From an uncultured Clostridia bacterium (GTDB lineage Bacteria; Bacillota_A; Clostridia; Christensenellales; Aristaeellaceae): a stretch of 10,393 bases of DNA. Under the pieces are notes generated by a model, which saw only the letters and a program-made list of their open reading frames with translations, was not told the DNA's origin and searched no databases. Shown here one piece after another: positions 1 to 5,241 of the stretch; within the stretch, counting starts at the first letter, position 1; every line of letters starts with the position of its first letter. Position numbers and translations under genes: made by a program. The stretch lies in contig CAMJTZ010000056.1 of the NCBI GenBank assembly GCA_946408865.1, positions 1 through 10,393 of the forward strand, given 5' to 3'.

Positions 1-2
1 TC

Positions 3-422
3 ATACTATTCTGTGCGCGGGTTCAGAGGGTATATTCTTGTCTGAGTACCGGGCTGATGGACGGCTATACGCCGGATAAACTCATCGTTGCACTGGGAAC
101 GAACCAGTTCGGCTGTGAGACCATGAAGGACGTGGAAGAATACTATGAAACGCTGACTGGTATCTATGGAAATCAGATTCCGATCCTGTGCATCTCACCG
201 CTGTGGCGGGGAGATCTGCCGGAACAGATTCCCGTGCTGGTCCGTTTCTGCGAAAATGTGAAAACAATTGCCGGACGTTACCCGAACGTAAAAGTGGTTG
301 ACGGATTTAAACTGGTTCCGCACCTTCCGGAATATTTCCTGGACAACCTGCACCCCAACGCGCTGGGTGCGGAAACCTGCGGAAGGAACCTGGCGGAGGC
401 AATCCGGAGGATCGGATTCTGA
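3..422 (+). CDS. SGNH/GDSL-type hydrolase, C-terminal part (5' end outside window)
   Basis: This is the C-terminal part of a probable SGNH-fold esterase or lipase-like hydrolase, a family that removes acyl or acetyl groups from carbohydrates and lipids. The segment LIVALGTNQFG matches family block III, although the usual Asp of GxND is Gln here. Near the end DNLHPN carries the catalytic Asp (codon 342-344) and His (codon 351-353) of the block V pattern DxxHPN. The nucleophile Ser block would lie upstream of the window. The frame is open to the left edge. The first methionine in it, at 57, is probably internal because block III follows it too closely for a complete protein. Codons before 57 in this frame include several rare for this DNA (ATA, CTA, AGG), while the neighbouring frame from position 2 reads more plausibly up to about 50. 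A frameshift is therefore possible. The natural substrate cannot be told. Confidence 0.75.
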   Translation: MLFCARVQRVYSCLSTGLMDGYTPDKLIVALGTNQFGCETMKDVEEYYETLTGIYGNQIPILCISPLWRGDLPEQIPVLVRFCENVKTIAGRYPNVKVVDGFKLVPHLPEYFLDNLHPNALGAETCGRNLAEAIRRIGF

Positions 423-460
423 CCGTAACGGAATCGGGCAGTCAACGCAGCAGGACGGGA

Positions 461-483
461 CGCGGAATCCCCGCGGATTTTTT
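461..483 (+). terminator. Intrinsic terminator after the SGNH hydrolase
   Basis: CGCGG (461-465) pairs with CCGCG (471-475) across a 5-base loop, followed by GA and six T. An alternative stem, AATCC (466-470) with GGATT (475-479), also runs into the T tract. The stem is short, so strength is uncertain. Confidence 0.55.
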
Positions 484-487
484 ATGC

Positions 488-515
488 TTGAAATCAAATC
501 CATTTTCTGTATAAT
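488..515 (+). promoter_or_regulatory. SigA-type promoter for the 172-residue exported protein
   Basis: TTGAAA at 488-493 and a consensus TATAAT at 510-515 are separated by 16 bases. Transcription would start near 522 and leave a leader of about 70 bases before the start codon at 591. The promoter sits directly behind the terminator of the preceding gene. Confidence 0.75.
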
Positions 516-590
516 AATGTGCTGGCTGCGCTGCGGAATGAGCAGCGCAAATAGAGAGGGGATTACGCCCCCCGGAGGAGAGGTAATACC

Positions 591-1109
591 ATGAAGAAAG
601 TTTTTGCTTTGATGCTGGCCCTGTGCCTGATGCTGGGCTGCACTGCCCTGGCGGAAAACGAAATCACCTGGGAACAGATTGCGCCCACACTGGAAGCTGC
701 CGGCGTTACCGGTGAATTCGTCACCTTTGATGAGATCGCCGTGAAAGTTTTTATTTTCAACGGCATGGTCGCCCAGGAGCTGTCCGATGAAGACCGTCAG
801 AACGGCTATATCGGATACTATGCCGCGGAAGACGGTTCCGCCATCGCGATCCAGTATGTCGACGTGAACGGCATGACCCTGGAAGACTATACCGCGAATC
901 TGCCTGAAGCCGGCGCCACCGAGATCGAGACCGGCACCGTGAACGGCCTGCCCTGCGTTTCCTATGCCTTCAACGGCAACCTGTGCTGCTCCTTCACCAC
1001 TGAGAAGGGCTACATCCTGGAGGTTTCCGTAGGACCCGTGGAAGACGACAACGCCAAGGTTGCCGCCGCCGCCGTTCTGGCTTCCATCCAGCCCGCGACC
1101 GCGGAATAA
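591..1109 (+). CDS. Small exported protein of unknown function (possible lipoprotein)
   Basis: This 172-residue protein resembles no family I can name. The start is well supported by GGAGGAG at 574-580, 10 bases upstream, and by the promoter at 488. The N-terminus is a signal peptide: KK at residues 2-3 followed by a Leu/Met-rich core. Two processing routes are visible. One is a weak lipobox M-L-G-C with Cys17, giving a lipid-anchored protein. The other is signal peptidase I cleavage after Ala19-Leu20-Ala21. The mature part is acidic, about 150 residues, apparently one compact alpha/beta domain without internal membrane segments, and has cysteines in NGLPCVS and NGNLCCSF. It forms its own transcription unit between a consensus promoter and a strong terminator, which suggests an independently expressed surface or secreted protein. 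No function can be assigned. Confidence 0.85.
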   Translation: MKKVFALMLALCLMLGCTALAENEITWEQIAPTLEAAGVTGEFVTFDEIAVKVFIFNGMVAQELSDEDRQNGYIGYYAAEDGSAIAIQYVDVNGMTLEDYTANLPEAGATEIETGTVNGLPCVSYAFNGNLCCSFTTEKGYILEVSVGPVEDDNAKVAAAAVLASIQPATAE

Positions 1110-1125
1110 TCCGCAGAGAGCATAA

Positions 1126-1180
1126 CAGAAGCGCCTCCGTCCGCCGGCATTCAGCGGACAGGAGGCGCTTCTGCTTTTCT
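1126..1180 (+). terminator. Strong intrinsic terminator
   Basis: A 13-base arm (1126-1138) and a 6-base arm (1139-1144) pair with 1161-1173 and 1154-1159, leaving only A1160 bulged and a 9-base loop (1145-1153). CTTTTCT follows. It closes the single-gene unit ending at 1109. Confidence 0.9.
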
Positions 1181-1181
1181 C

Positions 1182-1210
1182 TTGACAGAACGCCCGGCAG
1201 AGGATAGGAT
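1182..1210 (+). promoter_or_regulatory. SigA-type promoter for the MFS transporter leader
   Basis: A consensus TTGACA at 1182-1187 and TAGGAT at 1205-1210 are spaced 17 bases apart. The promoter starts in the tail of the preceding terminator. Transcription would begin near 1217, giving a leader of roughly 190 bases ahead of the transporter start at 1411, which is long for a simple gene. Confidence 0.7.
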
Positions 1211-1242
1211 AACAGGGAAAGATGATAAGGAGGGCCGGTCCT

Positions 1243-1299
1243 GTGCTGTGGAAGATGATCGGTGTGCTGCTGTTCAAAGGCGTTGACAAAACCCTGTAA
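1243..1299 (+). CDS. Candidate 18-residue leader peptide
   Basis: A GTG start at 1243 lies 9 bases after a perfect AAGGAGG at 1227-1233, just downstream of a good promoter. It opens an 18-codon frame, MLWKMIGVLLFKGVDKTL, ending with TAA at 1297-1299. The peptide has a short hydrophobic middle and a Lys/Asp-containing end and is not a recognised family. It sits about 110 bases before the transporter start, in the place where leader peptides of attenuation-controlled resistance genes are found. That role is inference. What is seen is only an unusually good ribosome binding site in front of a very short frame. A weak stem, AAAGG (1298-1302) with CCTTT (1313-1317), followed by more T residues, overlaps its stop codon. 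It could be a fortuitous ORF. Confidence 0.35.
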   Translation: MLWKMIGVLLFKGVDKTL

Positions 1300-1358
1300 A
1301 GGGGGAAGTATGCCTTTTTTCAGCCGGCGCCGGAAGTCTTCTGTGCAACCCGGTTCAC

Positions 1359-1401
1359 CTGGTATATATTCTCCTTCACCAGAAAATGAAATGGTAAGGA
1401 G
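1359..1401 (+). promoter_or_regulatory. Shine-Dalgarno sequestering hairpin with competing upstream stem
   Basis: CTCCTT (1371-1376) is the exact complement of the transporter's AAGGAG ribosome binding site (1396-1401). After one bulged C (1377) the pairing continues with ACCA (1378-1381) and TGGT (1392-1395), giving 10 pairs around a 10-base loop. CTGGT (1359-1363) can instead pair with ACCAG (1378-1382), which would break the upper part of the sequestering stem. Mutually exclusive stems of this kind are known from translational attenuators. Function here is inferred from pairing alone. Confidence 0.5.
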
Positions 1402-1410
1402 TTATTTTTT

Positions 1411-2508
1411 ATGTTCAAAATTAAAAATCAGATCCGGAAGCTTTACGCTTCCTCCATTCTCGGCAATTTATCCCTGACGGGGGCCTGGGTGGCGATCCTG
1501 GCCTCGAGAGGCTTCAGCCTGGTGGAAATCGGCCTGGCGGAAACCTGCTACCATATCGCGAGCCTGCTGACAGAGATCCCTTCCGGAACGCTGGCGGACG
1601 TCTACGGACGGAAACGGATGCTGATGATCAGCACGGTGATCCATATCCTGTCCTGCGGCGTCATGATCCTTTCCCGCAGCCTGCCCCTGGTCTGCCTGTC
1701 CATCGCGCTGATCGCGGTCAGCGACAGCTTCGCCTCCGGATCGGGCGACGCGCTGGCCTTCGACTCGCTGAAATCCGTCAGGCAGGAGCAGACCTACGAC
1801 CGGTATGAATCCAGCCAGCTGATCATCTACCGGCTGTGCAGCGGAATTTCCACCCTGTGCGCCGGATTCGCGCTGATTATCGGATACCGGATCGCCTACG
1901 CGACGGGGATCGTGACCTGCGGGATTCAGCTGGCGGTGCTGGCCACGCTGAAGGAAATCCGGGCGGAGGACGGGGAACCCCGGGAAAAGGCGCCCTCCGG
2001 CTGGAAAGCGCTGCTGAACTGCTTTCGGGACAGCCTGCGCTTCCTGCGGAAAGAGATGAAAGCCTTCCTCCTGATGATGACCAACTCGCTGATCGGCGCG
2101 GCGGACATTCTGCTGCTGTTTTTCCTGCAGGCGAAGCTTCCGGCGGCCGGGATACCGGAGGGATGGCTGGGACCGGCGCTGTTTGTTATGGAGCTGGGCG
2201 GTATCCTCGGCGCGAAGCTGATCCTGAAATTCAGAAAGCACGGCTACCGGGCGGTTTTCGCGGTTTCCGGCTGCCTGATTCTGGCGGGGATTCTGCTGGA
2301 GCATACCGGCCTTCCGGCGGTAATGACTGCCGGCGGGTTTATCGCGGCGATGGCGGACGACGCCCTGCAGGTGCGCACGAATACCCGCCTGCAGTCCATG
2401 TTCCCCTCGGAGCAGCGGGCGACCCTGATTTCCATCGAGAGCTTCACGTTCTCCATCATCATGATGGTGCTCTCTCCGCTGGCGGGATTCTTCTTCTCCG
2501 TCTGGTAA
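1411..2508 (+). CDS. Major facilitator superfamily (MFS) transporter, likely drug/metabolite efflux
   Basis: This 365-residue inner-membrane protein is a proton-coupled MFS transporter of the efflux type. The loop between helices 2 and 3 carries the MFS motif A as GTLADVYGRKR (residues 59-69). Six hydrophobic segments precede a charged central loop (about residues 185-215), and about five follow, from MKAFLLMMTNSLIGAADILL onward. The start at 1411 is supported by AAGGAG at 1396-1401, 9 bases upstream. The protein ends at FFFSVW, immediately after the apparent eleventh helix, so the usual twelfth helix is missing. Members commonly run near 400 residues. No helix-like continuation is evident in other frames beyond 2508. 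The substrate cannot be deduced. A leader with a masked ribosome binding site and a possible leader peptide suggests inducible expression. No clear terminator follows. Confidence 0.9.
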   Translation: MFKIKNQIRKLYASSILGNLSLTGAWVAILASRGFSLVEIGLAETCYHIASLLTEIPSGTLADVYGRKRMLMISTVIHILSCGVMILSRSLPLVCLSIALIAVSDSFASGSGDALAFDSLKSVRQEQTYDRYESSQLIIYRLCSGISTLCAGFALIIGYRIAYATGIVTCGIQLAVLATLKEIRAEDGEPREKAPSGWKALLNCFRDSLRFLRKEMKAFLLMMTNSLIGAADILLLFFLQAKLPAAGIPEGWLGPALFVMELGGILGAKLILKFRKHGYRAVFAVSGCLILAGILLEHTGLPAVMTAGGFIAAMADDALQVRTNTRLQSMFPSEQRATLISIESFTFSIIMMVLSPLAGFFFSVW

Positions 2509-2537
2509 AGGAAATGCGCGGTCCGGCAATTTCATTC

Positions 2538-2571
2538 TTGTACAGAAAACCGAAATGTGCTATTGTATAAG
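2538..2571 (+). promoter_or_regulatory. Probable promoter of the solute-binding protein gene
   Basis: TTGTAC at 2538-2543 and TATTGT at 2561-2566 are spaced 17 bases apart, with an extended TG at 2558-2559. An overlapping TATAAG at 2566-2571 is an alternative -10 element. The leader carries a small ATGCC/GGCAT hairpin at 2581-2595. Confidence 0.5.
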
Positions 2572-2628
2572 AACCAAAAGATGCCGCCAAGGCATAGCTG
2601 TGTGCAATTTCATAAGGAGGAACGTTTC

Positions 2629-4158
2629 ATGCGTAAACTGGTTTCCCTGCTTTTGGCATTGATCATGATGCTGGCGCTGGTTCCGTCCGCTTTCGCCGCG
2701 GAGCCCTACACGCTGGACATCTACTGGATCGGCAACGGCGACAATCCGGAGATCCGGGCCGACGTGGAAGAAGCGATCAACAAATACATCGAGCCGCTGA
2801 TTGACGCGCGCGTTTCCTTCCATATCGTCAACTGGGACGACTATGAGAAGGAGGTCATCGACGTTCTGCTCAACAAGGAGACCCGCAAGAAGGCGAAGAT
2901 GGACCTGGTTTTCACCGCCGACTGGAAGGGATACACCGACCTGGCGGAAGCCAAGGCGCTGCTGCCCCTGGGCGACCTGCTGGAGAGCAACGGGCAGGAT
3001 ATCCTGAAGACCCTGCCGGAAGGCTTCTGGGCAGGCGTAACCTACAAGGGACAGATTTACGGCGTGCCCACCAACAAGGAACTGTGCGTTCCCCAGGGCT
3101 TCATCGTCAACAAGACGGCGGCCGACGCCATCGGCTGGGACCTGAGCAAGGACGAAATCAAATCCACCGCGGATCTGGAACCGTGGCTGAAAGCCTATAA
3201 GGAAAAGTATCCGGACAGCTATCCCTACCTGATGGACATGGATCCTCCGGGACGCTGGGTGGACGAGCCCTGGATCAACGACTGGTCCGGCCTGGAAAAC
3301 AACGCGATCGCCATGCGCATGGCCAAGCTGGATTCCGGCGAGTTCGACGAGACGGTTTACAGCATCTTTGAGACCCCCGAGGAGGAGGAGCATATCCGCC
3401 TCATGTACAAGTGGGCGCAGGCCGGCTACATCAATCCGGACGCGGTCCACACCACCAAGAGCGACGGGGAAGTGCTCTTCGGCAAGGGAGATTTCCTGGT
3501 TTACACCATGGCCGTCAAGGGCAACAACACCAAGGGCATTGAGCTGTATACCGAAAAGCACCAGGAAGGCGCCGAGCCCTTCGAGGTGGCGGAGATCATC
3601 ATGCAGCCCAAGTACATTGTGACCGCCCATACCGCCGGCTCCATGTTCGCGATTCCCAGCTCGCCCGAGGTCAATCCCGACCTGGCGATGAAGTACCTGA
3701 ACCTGATGCACAGCGACGCCACGCTGGTGAACCTGATGCTCTTCGGCGTGGAAGGCGTCAACTACGAGAAAGTGGACGACCTGAAGGTCCGGAACACGGA
3801 CAAGGCCTGGTACACGCTGCACGGCGGCGCCTGGACCGTGGGCGACGTGACGCTGCAGAAGGTGCTCGAAACCGAGGACCCGGAAAAGAACCCGAAACTG
3901 ATCGAGTTCGCGGCGGACGCGACGGAAACGGCTTCCCTGGGCTTCCGTTTCAACAAGAAAAAGCTCAAGGAAGAGACCGAGAAGGTCAACGAAGCCGTAA
4001 AGACTTACTTCAATCCCCTGATGTGCGGCGCGACGGATCCGGATGACCCCGAGAAGGGAATCGAAGCCGGAAAGAAAGCCCTGAAGGAAGCCGGCATCGA
4101 CAAGCTGCGGGACGCGGCGCAGGAACAGTACGAAAAATGGAAGAACGCCCAGTGGTAA
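2629..4158 (+). CDS. Extracellular solute-binding protein (ABC importer type, DUF3502-like C-terminus)
   Basis: This 509-residue exported protein resembles family 1 solute-binding proteins of the LplA/YtcQ/LipO type, which deliver oligosaccharides to ABC importers. The start at 2629 is preferred over a GTG at 2557 because AAGGAGG (2614-2620) lies 8 bases upstream and a signal peptide follows directly: MRK, a Leu/Met core, then AFA with cleavage after residue 23 or 24. Diagnostic stretches are MDLVFTADWKGY, GQIYGVPTNKE and the C-terminal pattern FRFNKKKLKEE through AGIDKLRDAAQEQYEKW, the usual DUF3502 ending. It has no lipobox cysteine, whereas Gram-positive binding proteins are normally lipid-anchored. 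No permease or ATPase gene lies beside it, so any transporter is elsewhere or the protein works as a free or wall-bound binder. The ligand is unknown. A strong terminator follows. Confidence 0.88.
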   Translation: MRKLVSLLLALIMMLALVPSAFAAEPYTLDIYWIGNGDNPEIRADVEEAINKYIEPLIDARVSFHIVNWDDYEKEVIDVLLNKETRKKAKMDLVFTADWKGYTDLAEAKALLPLGDLLESNGQDILKTLPEGFWAGVTYKGQIYGVPTNKELCVPQGFIVNKTAADAIGWDLSKDEIKSTADLEPWLKAYKEKYPDSYPYLMDMDPPGRWVDEPWINDWSGLENNAIAMRMAKLDSGEFDETVYSIFETPEEEEHIRLMYKWAQAGYINPDAVHTTKSDGEVLFGKGDFLVYTMAVKGNNTKGIELYTEKHQEGAEPFEVAEIIMQPKYIVTAHTAGSMFAIPSSPEVNPDLAMKYLNLMHSDATLVNLMLFGVEGVNYEKVDDLKVRNTDKAWYTLHGGAWTVGDVTLQKVLETEDPEKNPKLIEFAADATETASLGFRFNKKKLKEETEKVNEAVKTYFNPLMCGATDPDDPEKGIEAGKKALKEAGIDKLRDAAQEQYEKWKNAQW

Positions 4159-4195
4159 AAACCGGGCGGCCCTGAAACAGACGCAAAAGGAACAG

Positions 4196-4230
4196 CGGGA
4201 GCGGCGCAGCGGCGCCGCTCCCGTTTGTTC
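4196..4230 (+). terminator. Strong intrinsic terminator after the solute-binding protein
   Basis: A perfect 12-pair stem joins 4196-4207 and 4212-4223 around the loop AGCG (4208-4211), followed by TTTGTT. Confidence 0.85.
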
Positions 4231-4232
4231 GC

Positions 4233-4261
4233 TTGAAAAGCGGCGGGGGAGAGGATACAAT
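4233..4261 (+). promoter_or_regulatory. SigA-type promoter for the zinc-ribbon membrane protein
   Basis: TTGAAA at 4233-4238 and TACAAT at 4256-4261 are separated by 17 bases. Transcription should start near 4268, about 30 bases before the start codon. Confidence 0.72.
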
Positions 4262-4297
4262 AGCAGGGAATGAACGGGGAAGGGGCAGGAGACGCGC

Positions 4298-5125
4298 ATG
4301 GCGAGGACGGCATACTGCAAGCGGTGCAACAGGGAAGTGGACGCGGGGGAGATGTGTCCCTTCTGCGGCACCCGCCTGGGGAGAAACGCGGCGCATGCGG
4401 CCTGGTGCGCGGAGCGCACCCCGGTGAAGGACTGGATGTACTGGAACAGCGTGATGCGGCTGCTGCTGCCGGGAGCGCTGGTGATTGTGATCCTGGTGCT
4501 GCTGCTGGAGGGGATTGCCGGCGGCCCGGGCGCGGTGGAGAAAATGCTTTCCTCCGCTTTCCTGCCGGTGCTGGGGATCCTGACGGCCACGGTGCTGGCG
4601 GTGGTTTTCCTGATCCTGCTGCTGCAGGGGAGGGAGCTGTCAGACTTCGTGGTGGACAGCCGGGGCATCCAGGAGACGCGCTGGCTGCCCGATCCGACGC
4701 CGCTGAAGCTGATTCTCCGGCTGAAAGCGCCGAAGATGCCGCCGGAGGACGGCGAAGCGCAGGTGGTGAAGCTGGGGGAACGCCGGATCGCCTGGAAGGA
4801 CGTGACCCGGGTGCAGCTCTGGCCGGAAAAATGCATGGTGCTGATCTACGCGCCGTCCTGGTGGCTGCGGATCCCGGTGGTCTGCACGCCCTTCACCTGG
4901 GACGATACGATGGACTATATCCGCGAAAAACTCGGGCGGAAAAAGAAGGTCCGCCTGCCGCAAAGCCTTGTGGATCAATCGCCGGCGGCTCCGCGCCGCA
5001 GGGCGGGCGGAACGCCCCGGTATACGGAGCCGGAGGCGGAGCAGATCCGGATGGAAATGTACGACCCGCCGGAGGAAGCGGATCCGGCTGCGGAGGACCC
5101 GGGCGCGGGGACACAGAACCCTTGA
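4298..5125 (+). CDS. Zinc-ribbon, two-helix membrane protein with PH-like domain, function unknown
   Basis: This 275-residue protein begins with a zinc-ribbon-like motif, CKRC...CPFC (Cys7, Cys10, Cys20, Cys23), of the kind found at the N-terminus of many Firmicutes membrane proteins. Two transmembrane segments follow, at about 54-73 and 88-110. Residues 113-212 contain beta-rich segments (FVVDSRGIQETRW, IAWKDVTRVQLWPEKCMVLIY) that resemble a bacterial PH-like domain. The tail from about 213 is basic (GRKKKVR), then Pro/Glu/Asp-rich and probably disordered. The start has AGGAG at 4287-4291, 6 bases upstream. The ribbon and PH-like part are expected on the cytoplasmic face. Its promoter follows the preceding terminator, and the next gene's promoter overlaps its stop codon. 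The protein is not a named family member. The PH assignment is by pattern only. Confidence 0.8.
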   Translation: MARTAYCKRCNREVDAGEMCPFCGTRLGRNAAHAAWCAERTPVKDWMYWNSVMRLLLPGALVIVILVLLLEGIAGGPGAVEKMLSSAFLPVLGILTATVLAVVFLILLLQGRELSDFVVDSRGIQETRWLPDPTPLKLILRLKAPKMPPEDGEAQVVKLGERRIAWKDVTRVQLWPEKCMVLIYAPSWWLRIPVVCTPFTWDDTMDYIREKLGRKKKVRLPQSLVDQSPAAPRRRAGGTPRYTEPEAEQIRMEMYDPPEEADPAAEDPGAGTQNP

Positions 5126-5138
5126 CATCACAAGGGTT
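5117..5138 (+). promoter_or_regulatory. Inverted repeat over the -35 box (candidate operator)
   Basis: AACCCTTG (5117-5124) and CAAGGGTT (5131-5138) form a perfect 8-base inverted repeat with a 6-base spacer, and they enclose the -35 element at 5122-5127. There is no T tract, so it is not an ordinary terminator. A dimeric repressor site is the simplest reading. The regulator is unknown. Confidence 0.45.
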
Positions 5139-5150
5139 ACCCGGTAAAAT
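5122..5150 (+). promoter_or_regulatory. SigA-type promoter for the Ig-like surface protein operon
   Basis: A consensus TTGACA at 5122-5127 and TAAAAT at 5145-5150 are spaced exactly 17 bases apart. The -35 box overlaps the TGA stop (5123-5125) of the preceding gene. Transcription would start near 5157. Confidence 0.8.
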
Positions 5151-5207
5151 AATGTAGATATCCTATGGCCATTTATACGGGATTCCGCTGATGCCTTATG
5201 GCAGAGG

Positions 5208-5241
5208 AAGGAGGAAGGGGCCTTCGGGCTCTGCGAACAAG
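5208..5241 (+). promoter_or_regulatory. Ribosome binding site separated from the start by a UUCG hairpin
   Basis: AAGGAGG at 5208-5214 lies 27 bases before the ATG at 5242, too far for normal initiation. Between them GGGGCC (5217-5222) pairs with GGCTCT (5227-5232), with two G-U pairs, around a C(UUCG)G tetraloop. Folding removes 16 bases and leaves an effective spacing of about 11. No usual start codon lies at the normal distance. Confidence 0.5.

Noticed and set aside
1283..1311. TTGACA at 1283-1288 as another promoter in the transporter leader
   Set aside because: The best -10 at the right distance (AAGTAT) matches only three of six consensus positions. It falls within the candidate peptide codons for Val-Asp-Lys.
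1324..1333. Palindrome CCGGCGCCGG in the transporter leader
   Set aside because: It can form only a three-pair hairpin, and such palindromes are common in GC-rich DNA. No role is supported.
1836..2570. + strand frame inside the MFS gene, extending past its stop
   Set aside because: The translation is Gly/Arg-rich and hydrophilic, is not a continuation of the transporter, and has no ribosome binding site.
4270..5157. Second + strand frame overlapping the zinc-ribbon membrane protein
   Set aside because: Its Gly/Ala/Asp-rich translation has no recognisable domain, and the other frame has the Cys motif, two membrane helices and a well-spaced ribosome binding site.
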